From Cordia subcordata (lineage: Eukaryota > Streptophyta > Magnoliopsida > Boraginales > Cordiaceae): DNA of 64,000 bases. A program made the translations under genes and the position numbers. This document shows, piece after piece, positions 9,558 through 20,731 of the stretch (position 1 is the first letter of the stretch; every line of letters starts with the position of its first letter). The DNA lies in assembly GCA_028554755.1 (NCBI GenBank), contig JAPTOF010000001.1:41993501-42057500 (forward strand), given 5' to 3'. The notes beneath the pieces are model-generated. The model was given only the letters and a program-made list of their open reading frames with translations. It was not told the origin of the DNA and did no database searches.

Positions 9558-10776
9558 TTAGCTGCCGCTGCTTGAGTTGTTGTACCAGCATGTAGGTGCA
9601 GTAAGCCAAGTGGCTCCCAACATGTTGGGATTTGTATGGGATGCAAAGTTTTTGGCATCTTTCTCGCTCAGGCTCCACACGCCCCAATGATCAATCTCAG
9701 AATAATTTTCATAATCATACCTGCGATCCCATGGAGAGGGTACAATATTGCCACTGTAAGTGAAGTACACACAGTTGGGCTTTCCAAATCCTAATTTCTT
9801 GACAGAAGAACAATTGTTACCAATGAACAGAACCCGATCACCCAAGCTCTTCAATTTAACCCATGCTTTCTCACGAGCATCCAGCCTGTATACATCAACG
9901 TAACGTGTTCCACACCAAAAGCGTGGCTCAGGTTCTTCAAAGTATTGACAGACGAGTAGAAGATCATTACAAGATTTCTACCAAATACTTTGTAGTATCC
10001 CTGTTTGAAAGAAAGCTTTCCATTCCAAGATGTGTCACATTGATCTCAGTAGCAATATCTTTTTCCTTCACTGCAGAGACAAATTCTTGAGCATCAATAA
10101 CTACAACATCATCACGCAGGCTTAGAAGGTAAAAACATCCTTGGCAGAAGACACCGTCCACAAATGCCCCACAACCAGACAGGGGCAGTTCGTACCACCT
10201 TGGAGCTCCTGATATCCAGAAAGTAATTGGGAAACCAAGTTGCACGAAAATACAGTTTTCATCACAAGGAGAGGTTGATAAAACCAATCCATCTATGTCA
10301 CGGGAAGTTGAATTCTTGGGAAGAGGAAGCTTAGCTCTTGAGAACGGATTCAATAAGCAAATCTCGAAGTTGTCATCGTGTTTCTTGAGCAGTACCAACC
10401 AATCTTGGACAGAACCCCAAATGCAGCTCCCACTAAACTCTGGAAACTCAAATCGATAGCACACGTCCTCCATGATGCTGTAGCCTGTTCTTGTGGTGCT
10501 ACATGTTTGTCCTCCCATCATCAGCAACGGAATTCCAGCTTGTTGTCTTGTAAGAAATAGTTCATGCTTGTAAAAGGTTTGCCATGATTTGCAAACTTTC
10601 CTGAAAGATGAGCAATCCTGTAGGTCGAAGTGTTGTAAAATCATGTGAAGAAGGCCTTCAGGAAGAGCTGCCCAATCTCGAAAGTCACTTCTATTGCGCT
10701 TAGTTTCTACTGGTAGCTGCATATCTGTGCATGTTCGCTTTACACCTGTTTTCATCATTATACCACTCCCAACCAT
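9558..10776 (-). pseudogene. F-box/DUF295 (KIB-type) protein gene with one frameshift
   Basis: The first frame (10776-9967, 269 aa) carries an N-terminal F-box at residues about 34-72 (DWAALPEGLLHMILQHFDLQ, FRKVCKSW), followed by a DUF295-like beta-propeller region (LLNPFSRAKLPLP, GAPRWYELPL). It runs into a stop just after TKYLVEIL. The second frame (9854-9558) encodes the family C-terminus (KSLGDRVLFIGNN, KPNCVYFT). Between them (9855-9966) the second frame stays open and keeps family-like sequence. One extra base in the short T run at 9975-9977 accounts for the break; without it the gene would be about 405 aa, a usual family length. F-box proteins act as SCF ubiquitin-ligase substrate adaptors. 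It is either a recent pseudogene or a base-calling error. No intron is needed. Confidence 0.85.
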
Positions 10777-11085
10777 ACGTATGTCTAAAGTTGATGTTTC
10801 CCTGGTCCTGTAATTATAATGACAGGCATGATGACGTACCTTCTAACTTCCATCAATAATAATATGGAAACAAAAGAAGAAGAGGAAGAAGAAGAATTCT
10901 GAGGAATGGGTCAAATTAATCAAATAAAAATACATTAAAGAAAATGGCTTTCTAACTCTAGTAAACTGGACTATTGTTGGCTCTTATTCATAGTGTAGTT
11001 TAACAAGTTAGAATAAATATAAAATATACAATTACCATAAAGCTATTCTGCAAAGATGAATTATGAAGTTAGATATACTCTTATT
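10777..11085. other. 5' flank of the F-box gene
   Basis: AT-rich upstream sequence with a GAA-rich run near 10875-10895. No clear TATA box or upstream ORF can be argued. Confidence 0.4.
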
Positions 11086-11089
11086 AACA

Positions 11090-11542
11090 ATGCCCTAATC
11101 AACTTCTGTAAACTACTGGATTCATGAATTATGCATGTCAAACCCAATGGCATGTTTTCTCAAAAACTGAATTGCGGCTTCCCAAGCACTATCACTCACT
11201 TATTTTCAATAGTTAAAAACTTTTAGAATATACTAACACATATTTACATAGTTAACTACATACACAGTGCTTAAGGCTCGCCTGGATTGACTTCAGTGCT
11301 TCTTTGTATACTTCTTCTGTCGAAGCTCTCAGCTTCTATTGAAAGCATTGACCAAAAGAAAAAAAGCTTCTATTGAAAGCCAAACCAAACAAAAGAATGT
11401 ATTTTTCACTGAAAGAAATGCTTTTTTATAAAAAGGTCAATACAATTAGACACTTATTCTGTTATTTATTAAAAAATTAATCAATTAATCAAGTACAACC
11501 ACCAGCACTACCTCCAAGCAGCCACTAATTAGATCTGAAAAG

Positions 11543-11570
<28 letters not shown>
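11090..11570. repeat. Direct duplication upstream of the F-box gene, copy 1
   Basis: This segment and 11915-12345 share an ordered series of words: AATTATG..GTCAAACCC, AAAACTGAATTG.GGCT, TCACTCACTT, GGTTAAAAACTTT, CACATAGTTAAC, ATTGACTTCAGTGCTT, TTATTTATTAA, and AGTAATTAGATCTG..AAGA. The offset is about 820 bases and the copies are clearly diverged. Copy 1 ends in an AT microsatellite (about 11544-11571). The unit is non-coding. Confidence 0.55.
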
Positions 11571-11578
<8 letters not shown>

Positions 11579-11914
11579 AGATGAAAAACAAGATAGTAAA
11601 ATCAAAATTAAGTATCTACCGAATCGCTATTTGCCCAAAAATTCATAGAAGTCACATAGTTAATAGCAAAACACATTCTTAACTTTAAACCCAAATGATT
11701 TTGATTGTTTATCTCCAATACATTCATTTAATAATTAAAGATCGTTTATTTCAAATACATTCATTTACCGGTTAAGACCCTAGTTACGACAAAGCTATGC
11801 CAAAAGGCTCTGTATATAACCAACAAAGAGCTAATTTCTTAATCCGAACGATGCATGAATGCATTGCATGTGCATGAAAAGGTGCACGAAACCGAGAAAA
11901 AAAAAATCAGATCT

Positions 11915-12345
11915 TTAACGAATTATGTGCGTCAAACCCCAAGAACACATTATCACTTGATGTTTTCTTCAAAACTGAATTGGGGCTCCTCAAGCCGCAC
12001 CAATCACTCACTTCTTTTAAATGGTTAAAAACTTTAGAAGACATAAACACATAGTCACATAGTTAACATAGCTTAGGCCTTGTCTAGATTGGCTTTAGTG
12101 CTTTTTCATATGCTCCTTGGAGAATGCTAAAATTTCTAGCTCCTGAAAAATGCTAAATTTGAGCTTGTTCTAAAGTTTCAGTTTTTTTGAGGGGGAAAAA
12201 TGTTTTTCTTCGAAAGAAATACTTGTTCATGAAAAAAAAATTAATCCCTTATGCTGCTATTTATTAATAAATTAATCAATTACAAAAAAGAAGAGATCAA
12301 ATACAACAAGAACAATCACATCAGTAAGCCAGTAATTAGATCTGC
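11915..12345. repeat. Direct duplication upstream of the F-box gene, copy 2
   Basis: Second copy of the segment at 11090-11570, in the same orientation and with the same order of conserved words. It is followed by another AT microsatellite after about 100 bases, as in copy 1. This suggests an old tandem duplication of about 0.8 kb. Confidence 0.55.
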
Positions 12346-12440
12346 AAAGAGATGATATACAGAGCAATGTCATTGCAATCGTATACACACGATAGCGTAC
12401 CTGTTCTGCCGCACGCACACCCTCATCTACTTTCTCGTAC

Positions 12441-12446
<6 letters not shown>

Positions 12447-12477
<31 letters not shown>
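12447..12477. repeat. (AT)n microsatellite
   Basis: Uninterrupted AT dinucleotides of about 30 bases. It is followed by poly-T near 12510-12527. No function is implied. Confidence 0.9.
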
Positions 12478-12480
<3 letters not shown>

Positions 12481-12560
12481 AAGTCCTTTTTTTGAAAGGA
12501 TAAGGTTTTCCTTTTTTTTTTTTTTTAATGATGAAAAGAGGCAAGTACTTGTCTCTGACT

Positions 12561-12863
12561 CTACTACTACCACCTAAGAGACTAGTCATTAGCCCATGTA
12601 TTATGGGCCGTTTAAAATATCAATTGGTGGCTCCCTCATCATGGGCCTTATCTGGTTTGTATGTTAATTGTTGGGCTTCAGCCTGGCCCACGTTTTATCC
12701 ACCTTGGATCTCTATTAAATATCTTCCTTCTTTCTTTTCTTTTCTTTTCTGTTCGATCAAAAAAAAAAAAAAAAGGAAATTTCATTCAAAGAAAACATAC
12801 AAAGTTTAACTTAAATCAAGGAATAAAAAATTAGCAAGGGATGGAGGAATGTTAGAAACTCAG
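12561..12863 (+). repeat. Dispersed repeat, copy 1
   Basis: Matches 19088-19392 in the same orientation. Shared landmarks in order: CTACTACTACC..CTAAGAGACTAG, TATTAGCCCAT, GGGCCGTT, TATCAATTG.TGGCT, TCATCATGGGCCTTA, GGTTTGTATGT, a poly-pyrimidine/poly-A middle, then AAACATACAAAGTTTAA, AAGGAATAA and TTAGCAAGGGATGGA. It does not encode protein. A MITE, SINE-like element or LTR fragment is possible; no terminal repeats or duplications were identified. Confidence 0.7.
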
Positions 12864-14330
12864 GGGCTATTTGGTTTTTGTTTTTATTTTGAAAATAGTT
12901 TTTTAAAGCATATTTCAAAAACAATTTTTGAAGGAAAAAAAAAGTTTTAAAAGACTTGTAACTTTTATAATAGAAGAGATATAAAGTGGAGTGAGATTAA
13001 AGAGATAAGTGTTTGGTACTGCAATAATATCTTAGTGACAAAATTGCCATTAATGGAGTAGACTCCTTTTTGTGAAGTTTCTGTGAACAAGAGGTAGAAA
13101 ACATCTTCTTGTTTTGTTTGTTCTCAGTTTTCTATTTTTTAAAACAACTATTCGAAGAACTATTCTTAAAAGGCTATTTGAGATGAATCCTGAGGTCACT
13201 TTCACCAAAAAGAGGAGTTCAGTAGATGGTAATATCATCATAATTCGCATAAGGAGGACAAATTTTTTTGATATATGCTGATAGGAAAACCATTTCAAAA
13301 GAATCTTATTTTTCATTTCTTTAGAAATATGAAAAATTTTTAGTATATTTCTTCTTGATCTACATCAAAAGAATTTCAACAAAATTACTTATTATTTGTA
13401 AAATTTATATTATTTATACTACTTTTTTAATATTTGTTGTAAACTCAACTAGTCTCTACTACGTACGTAAAGACAATAAGGGTAGTATCTGTAGCTTGCA
13501 CTGTATAGTTGGATGCTTGTGCGTGTTGTTATTGACCTTGTACTTGTTTCTTTTATCCCGAAATTACTATTAGATAGTGCAATCTAAATAGACAAATATC
13601 TAATATTGTAAATAACATTTTTGACCCAGCTCGCATTAGAATGCGCAAGTGCTTAATGGAAGGCTTTTATAGTCTTGAAAACAAGTTATATTAAATACCA
13701 ATAAACATGAAGCTTGGCGAAGCAGCCTTTTCTTGTTTCAATCGGAGACCTCCTTCTTCTTGTTCAACTAGAACTACTGCTGAATTGCCTCTCCGGGTTT
13801 GTCCGTTCAGGTTGGTATCATTGCTTAAAATTTATAAGATCTTTAAAGCTTGTTCTATATGATATGATGGATTAATCTTATTATGGTCACTTCTCTTTCA
13901 AGACCTTTAAATTCGTGTAGTTTCATCCAACTGGTATATGTGGGGCTGGTGCATGGTTACCAACAGTTAGTGCCCTTCTATTAATTAGGAAAAAATCTGG
14001 CTTGCTGCATTCGTGCGTTATTTACCCTTTAGTTCGTTTGTGTGCCATTTCTACTTGTCGAATAGCTCAGTTTTAAGGTTGGTGGTGTAAATCTGCATGC
14101 TTACGATTAGTTTCAGCTTGATCAGCTGTAAGCCCAAAAAGTTGGGAGGGCAGCTTTAGATAACTTGGAGAGAGAGCTGCTAGCCAAAATACAGTTGAGC
14201 ATCTTCTTATGTGGCGAGGAAGTACAAAGACATCGAAATATGTGAGAGAGCTCAAATATATATTTACAAGTATACAGTGTATATTTTTTAATGAGTTTAC
14301 AAGGCTAAAGTTTTTTTTGGTGTCCAGGAC
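12864..14330. other. Gene-free stretch
   Basis: AT-rich DNA in which only short or low-complexity frames occur. No transposon domain, RNA gene or host gene signature was recognised. Confidence 0.5.
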
Positions 14331-14424
14331 AAGCGGAAAAAAGTAAGGAAAACTTTCTAACTAATAAGGGGAATAAATGAATCAGCTATTATTAATACAT
14401 GATTGTACAAAATATATGCTAACA

Positions 14425-14650
14425 CCCTCACCCCAAACTCAAGATGGAGTAAAGGACACCAACTTGAGTTTCGAAGTGAGCCTTCGTAAAAAATTTGTAG
14501 GCTGGTCGATCCAAGGTTTAAATCAGAGCTTCATAATACCTTGGATCACATGCTGACAAATAAAGTAACAATGACATTCAATATAACGGGTACGCTCATT
14601 GTAATCTCATTGTAATCTGTACAGCACCAAGTGCATTGTCAAAGTCAGAT
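14425..14650 (-). pseudogene. copia RNase H C-terminus and polypurine tract (remnant)
   Basis: Read on the minus strand, the segment translates with stops to a decayed copia RNase H tail: HERTRYIEC (functional elements have H.RTKHIE), then QHVIQGIMKL, DQPTNF in place of DQ.ADIFTK, and SKLKLVSFTPS. A purine-rich tract TTTGGGGTGAGGG follows at 14425-14437. Then a boundary beginning TGTTAGCATATATT marks the start of an LTR running leftwards from 14424; the far end of that LTR was not found. The rest of the element is missing. Confidence 0.65.
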
Positions 14651-14799
14651 ATATTAAAGGCAATTGCACAGTTTTAGTTTCATTGATGAGTAGATGGCAA
14701 ATCTTAAAAAACAAGGTAACCACTTCTGAGAGAAAGAGAATTATAACTATTGATCCCGTAAATGATTCTTTTGATGAGACAGAGAGCACTTCTAAGATG

Positions 14800-17225
14800 A
14801 AGAGAACTATAGCTACCGATTCCCTTAGATGATTCTTTTGATGAGATTAGAAATTGAGAAGCATAATAAGATATTGTATGAATTATATGATTTTATAGAA
14901 ATGTAAAATTGCAATTAGTCTAAAAATCTGCTAAAAATAAAATTTTACAAAATATATTTATATTTTATTTTTAAATGAATTATAAATATTTACTATCAAT
15001 AATAAATAAAAGATATAAAACTACTCATCTTTTTGTGTATGCCTGGGCTTGTATAGCATACTTATTGTTACATGTCATATCTTATTTTCAACTCAACAAA
15101 TAAAATAGATATTATATGACTTTCTAAATTTTATATGACATTTTAAGAAATATTTGAATGGCAAATAATTTATCAATCATTAGATAAATTTTCTTCAAAC
15201 TATTTTATTTATATTTGTTACTAAGAAATATTTGCGCTTTAATTAGAATCAAGTATTGAGATTCTAATTTTTCTTCATGAATAACTAGAGTGATAGATTT
15301 AGTGTAATACCCCATAATTTTCTATAAAGAAAACAAATGGTACAGTTGGAATTCAAAGAGTTGTAACTTGCATTTATTAGTTTAAAATTGAAGGTAGTGG
15401 GTATTTGAAACAAGTGACTTATTTAATTAAGAAATATATAACATTTTCTTGGGAATTGAATATAGGAAGTTCTAAAGTTTTGTAACCATTGGGTTAGTAG
15501 CTTACTTAGTGGCCTAGTTATTGTTCTTATTGTTAAACCGTTACAAACCATTTCTGGTCTATTTGAATCTTCGCCTATAGTATAAGAACAAGATGTTGGG
15601 GGAGGGGGGGGGGGGAAAGCTAAGCCTACAAACTAATAGTTTGGGTAATGATCATTGACCAAGAATGTACCAAAATTATCGCAATGGTTGGTTTATCTCG
15701 TTTGGGGCCCTAATTTCGGTAACCTTCTTCATAGGTAAGTTGGGACTTCCCCTTTTAATATAAACCTTATGTATATGTATTTATGTTACTAAAATATTTT
15801 TTAGAATTGTTTTAGTTGTATTTTGAAATTTTTTCTTAGAACTATTATAAAAATTCTAGGTAGATACATATTTTTGTGAAGCAAATCAGTTCTATAATCT
15901 TTACAAAAAAGAATTGGAATATCTTATTATGTATATGGAAGTTCCATTGAATGTTTTCAAAATAAACATGGGACCAAAGTTATTAAGAAAATTGCATTTG
16001 AAAGTTATTATTATTATTTGTAAGTCCAATTGTGATTTTGAAATTCATAGAGAAAGACTTTGAAAGTTTTGGGCTTATGATATTTCGATATTGCATATAA
16101 GCTGCGAATTTAATTAGCAATTATTCTGTTATTGTGACCCTTGCGTCAGTGGAAATTGTATACCGTCTTTGTTGTTGTATCATGTAGTGCACTACTTATT
16201 AAAGATATCTCACTCACCTTTTGTGGTTGGGCAAAATAAATCACTTTTTGTGTTGTTTTACCATGATCACAGCCTAACTTGTATTTCGACAAGAATTAGT
16301 TTGCATTGCAATTTTGTGTGTTTTGTCTTGTTTTGAACAATTAATATATTCAATGTAAACTATTATTTGTTCTATTTTATGCATTATGTAACTTATTTTG
16401 ATATTTGAAAATGATTATTGTTATAAGGTTCCAAACTATTTTATAGGGAAGGACCTTTTTACTGAGTTATATACTCATTCTTTTTTGACCAATGTATTTT
16501 GCAAAAAATGAGAAATAGAGTTTTTTGGAAGAAGAGCCTTGCATAGCTTTTAGGTAAGGAAATATGAGTTTAGCTTTCACTTAATTTGTAGACCTCTTTT
16601 TGAGCTAAGATTTAACCTTTTCTTTTAGTATTTTGGAATTGACAATATTTTGTAAATTTGGAGATTTATGAATTGTAATCTTTTTACTGAGATTATCATT
16701 AGCTTTTAGTTGTGAATTTGAATTGATTGAAGCCTTGCGGGCTTTGGTAGGGTCTTCTTCCTAGGTTTATGGTGGCGTCGCTTCTCAAATATTTATAATG
16801 TACATCTAGGGCTGTGAAATTTTGCATTTCTATTATAAATATATGTTTATAGTATGGGGATAAAAATAATATTCTTTTTAGAAATATAATATATAACTTT
16901 CTATATGTATTTCTAAATATATGTCATGGCTAATTTATTTAAGTTTCTATTCCCTTATACATTTAGATTAGTTCTATCCCTGTTCTCATATTCAAATCTT
17001 TATATAAAATTTTATCCTCCAAAACTTTTTCAATTTAAAATCACTTACTAGTTAATTTGTCAAACAATAGATATGGATAATAATTGAATTATTAACTTGA
17101 TTTTTATAATGAATTACTTTTAGGACCTGTTATAATTTCACTTAATACATTTCATAATTTATAAATATATTTTTCTCTCAATGTTTCTTATTTTATTACA
17201 ATTTGGTTTATATATGTGCTTCCCG
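14800..17225. other. Gene-free stretch
   Basis: AT-rich sequence with a poly-G run at about 15598-15616. No frame with protein-family signatures on either strand and no tRNA or snRNA features were seen. It may be old transposon sequence beyond recognition. Confidence 0.5.
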
Positions 17226-18110
17226 TGTCTCTCTATCACGGGATATTTGAAGTGATCAATGCTGTCAAAGCTAAACTTCCGAAAGAGTGTTCACATACTT
17301 GTTATTTTAACTATTAAGAATCGTCTATGTTCTATCATAAAAATCAATTAGTTAATATAAAGAGTGACCCAATCATTAAGAAACACTAAGTCACAGACTA
17401 TCAATATGAAACATAAAAAGAAAATAACAATAATAAGAAAATATATGACAATACAATGGATTCCTTGATCTTTGCCGGATGCTGTTGCCCGTTCAAGTCT
17501 CCAATCCACAGTTGGAGGAAGATTATTCCTTAGTAACTCTCCTATGAGGGCCCACAAATGTGATGTGGACTTACTTGACTCTAATCCCAAGGTTGCTCAA
17601 CCCTTATAGGGAAAGTATCCATTCTCGAATGATTTAGCTCTTATAAGCAAGACCCTACATTATTTCTTGCAGATCATCAATCTTACATCCATGCAAGGCG
17701 ATGGCTCTCCTCTGAGAGGCGTCAAATGTAGTTCCCTTGACTCTGATCACAAGGTTCCTGGACCAAGACACTCATACGGTTTCAAGAACTCTCTATTGCT
17801 TGATGATTAGTAGTTCAAATGGGTTGTTTATCATGCTGAGTGATGTGTAATATATGATGCAACAAGTAAAAACCAAATTTCATTATGCAAGATGTATTAA
17901 TATGGACTATTTATCAGGTTCGAGCACTAAAAGAGAGAAAGCATACCTATATTGTGCAAATATGACAAAGTCAAGGCGGTTACATAATGCATGCAAATAT
18001 TGTTATTTAAAGCATTATTAATTGCAAAGTCAATCACATAAGTTTCGAGGTATGCTCCCGGGTTCGAGTCATGCCCCTGCTCTGGGTTTATTCCTTGACT
18101 GATTTGGGCA
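17226..18110. other. Unclassified repeat-like stretch, possibly LTR or 3' region of a copia remnant
   Basis: Contains two diverged copies of a short unit (near 17560-17600 and 17738-17765) sharing TTGACTCTAATCCCAAGGTT-like sequence. It lies just left of a minus-strand copia gag remnant, where the 3' part of such an element would be expected. No reverse transcriptase or RNase H sequence was recognised here and no LTR ends were proven. Confidence 0.3.
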
Positions 18111-18216
18111 AGCGTTGGGACGCATCACTGCTCCAGGGTTTACTATCTTGGTGGTCGGGCTCCGCCAAGTTGTGTTCCACGTCATAAAAAAAAAAAACAA
18201 CACATATATCTATTTC

Positions 18217-18984
18217 CTACAACGTATCTCTCACCAGCATATATGGATTTATCACAATCTTTTCTGCCTTGATCACTATAAGTGCGTCTTTGATGACTTT
18301 CATAATCCCATCCTCGATATGGGTCTTATAGCCAAGGTTATCCAGTTGTCCAAGAGACAACATATTCTTTCTCAAGTCCTTCAAGTGCCGTACTCCTTGA
18401 ATGGTGCGAATTGTACCATCGTACATCTTTATTTTGTGTCTGGACTCCTCTTTCAAAGCAGCGAATGCAATGTCGTCGAAGACTATACTGTTTGTGAGAA
18501 CATTATTGGTGTAGTTGATGACAAGTTGATCATACGAGTCAGGTGGACTTTAAAGAAGGATATTAGCACATTCAAGCTCTTGTATTTTATGACCCAGCGA
18601 GGCGAGTTGAGGAAATAGCATATTTAAGGTATTGACATGTTCTATAACTAGTGTGGTCTCCCCCATTCGAAGAGTATAAAGTCTCCTCTTCAAGAAGGCA
18701 TTGTTTTGAAGTGATTTGACCTCGTATAATTTAGTCAGCATATCCCAAGTTTTCTTTGGTGACTTTTTCTCCTTGATGCTCAACAACACCGAATTTGCCA
18801 ATGCTAGAAGCAAATTGGCCACAACAACATTGTCTATCTCTTTCCACTTGTCGTCATTTACCCCTGCTGGCTTGCCTTCAATCGCCGCAAGGCAGTTTTC
18901 CTTCCTTAGAATGGCTTTCATCTTTGGTTTCCATGTGAAGAAATTACTCCCATTGAACTTCTCTATTTCGTATTTTCTTGCCAT
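18217..18984 (-). pseudogene. copia gag and pre-integrase remnant
   Basis: The first frame (18984-18550, 144 aa) is the gag N-terminus of the UBN2 type (IEKFNGSNFFTWKPKMKAIL, KTWDMLTKLYE, FLKRRLYTLRM). The second frame (18456-18217) is the stretch between protease and integrase (MYDGTIRTIQGVRHLKDLRK, LSLGQLDNLGYK). The zinc knuckle and protease core are missing between them, so there is an internal deletion, and nothing downstream of the pre-integrase part remains. LTRs were not identified. Confidence 0.75.
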
Positions 18985-19087
18985 AGTGTTGATGACGATT
19001 TGCTTCTGGAATTAAACCTACTCCCACTATTTCACTGTGAATAATACTATATACGTGTATGGTACCATGCATAATGACGGTGGGCCA

Positions 19088-19392
19088 CTACTACTACCTA
19101 AGAGACTAGCTATTAGCCCATTTATTAGGGGCCGTTCAAACTATCAATTGATGGCTTGCTCATCATGGGCCTTACCCGGTTTGTATGTAGGCTTTGGCCT
19201 GCCCCACTTTTTATCTACCTTAGATCTCTGTTATATCTTTCTTCTTCTTCTTTTTTTTTTTTTCTTTCTTTCTTTTTCTTGACCAAATGGAACTTTCTTT
19301 TGAAGAAAACGTACAAAGTTTAACCAACCCAGGTGGGGTTCAACTCAAGGAATAAGAACTTAGCAAGGGATGGAAGAACGTTAGAAACTCAG
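19088..19392 (+). repeat. Dispersed repeat, copy 2
   Basis: Counterpart of 12561-12863 about 6.5 kb away, in direct orientation. The two diverge by scattered substitutions and by different lengths of the CT/poly-A middle. It begins about 100 bases upstream of the gag remnant start, but the sequence does not serve as that element's LTR in any way that could be shown. Confidence 0.7.
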
Positions 19393-19399
19393 TCTTCAA

Positions 19400-20726
19400 G
19401 TAGTTTTCTAGACGAGATTTTGCAACCTAGTCACAATAATTGTTTGTTGATCTTTGTATTCAACGGAAACTAATTTGAGAATTTCTTGCGATAATTTTTC
19501 TCATGTCCTCCAAAATCGTGGTAACACTTCAACAGGAAGAAACAGTCAGGAAAATTAATTGCCTTAAGAGTCTCCTCTTCATCACTCTCAATGATGATGC
19601 TAGAAAAGGGCATACATTGTGTAAAGTTTTATTCCAATAATCACATGTTAATATCCATATATCAAGTTTTGTTTAGATTAGTTAAGCTAATTGAAAGCAA
19701 GTTTTGCATTCAATTAGTAGGACGGCCAATTGAAAAGTAGATAATTTTTTTGTTTGAATTCGTAGCTTTTCTTTCCAATTTCTCCTTTTCAATGTGCTCT
19801 TCATTAATTGTTTTCTTTCTTAAAGAAAAATTTGATTGGCTTTGTAGAAAGATAATCTTCTTGTAGCGTAAGAATATGAGATAATCTATCAGCTATATTG
19901 ATGGATTTGTTATACAGTGAATCATTTTTACAAGAAGTGGGAAGAATTTAGGAAATGGAATTAAAAGATAAAGTTTATTTTGTTGGAAAAGAGATCTTAT
20001 TTCTTTCTCCCTGGTCTGAACTTTAAGGGATGGTTGGTGAAAACACCTTTTTTTCATTTTTCCTTTTCTTTTTCTCTTGATCTTAGATCGATTTATCAAA
20101 TGTTGTGAAGCATTTTCCTACATTAATGAATAATTGACTGGAAATTCTAGTATATTGAAATTGATGAGGTCTACTTTTTAGATTGTTAACACTAGAAAAA
20201 TTCTTAAGTTGAAAATTGGAAGTCCTTGGGACAAAAAGAGATCTAACACGGACATTTTAAGTACTTTTTATGACAAACTTTTAAAGATTCTAATGATTTT
20301 GATCAGTGATATATTGAAGTCTTGTTCAGTAATTAGTGACGGATTTAGGGGGCTAGTAAGTGTAGTGCCACCCTTCCCCCCGCCCAAAAACAAAATAAAA
20401 AGTTAATTTTTTGAGTATTTATTTAGCAAAAAGATTTTGTATATGTATTTTAGCCTCTAGCCCAACAAAAAAATAATAATGGCATCAGCTCTTTGCTAAA
20501 AATTTATTTAGTGAGACATAACTATTTTTATATATACCCTAATGTGTTTGGAGAACTAGGAATAGTTTTTTGTTTGCTTAGTGCGTATGCTATATATATC
20601 CCAAAAGTAATTCTATCTATTTGGATAGAGATAATGTACTGAAATAAAGTCGAAGTTTTACGATTAAACTTTTTTGCGAAAAATTAGGTTGACAATTCTG
20701 CTTTGAGGGTATTAATCGTCATTATG
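19400..20726. other. Gene-free stretch
   Basis: AT-rich sequence with no recognised domain. It is the left flank of the Athila-like insertion, so it was contiguous with 28453 onward before that insertion. It could therefore belong to the decayed CACTA element that lies to the right. Confidence 0.45.
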
Positions 20727-20731
20727 GTAGC

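Noticed and set aside
12272..12589. 105-codon minus-strand frame
   Set aside because: Runs through the AT microsatellite and poly-T; no recognisable protein features.
18115..18618. 167-codon plus-strand frame
   Set aside because: It is antisense to the copia pre-integrase and gag remnant on the minus strand.
12561..19392. The 300-bp repeat pair as LTRs of one copia element
   Set aside because: The RNase H remnant at 14425 adjoins its own, different LTR start, and no primer site borders the right copy.
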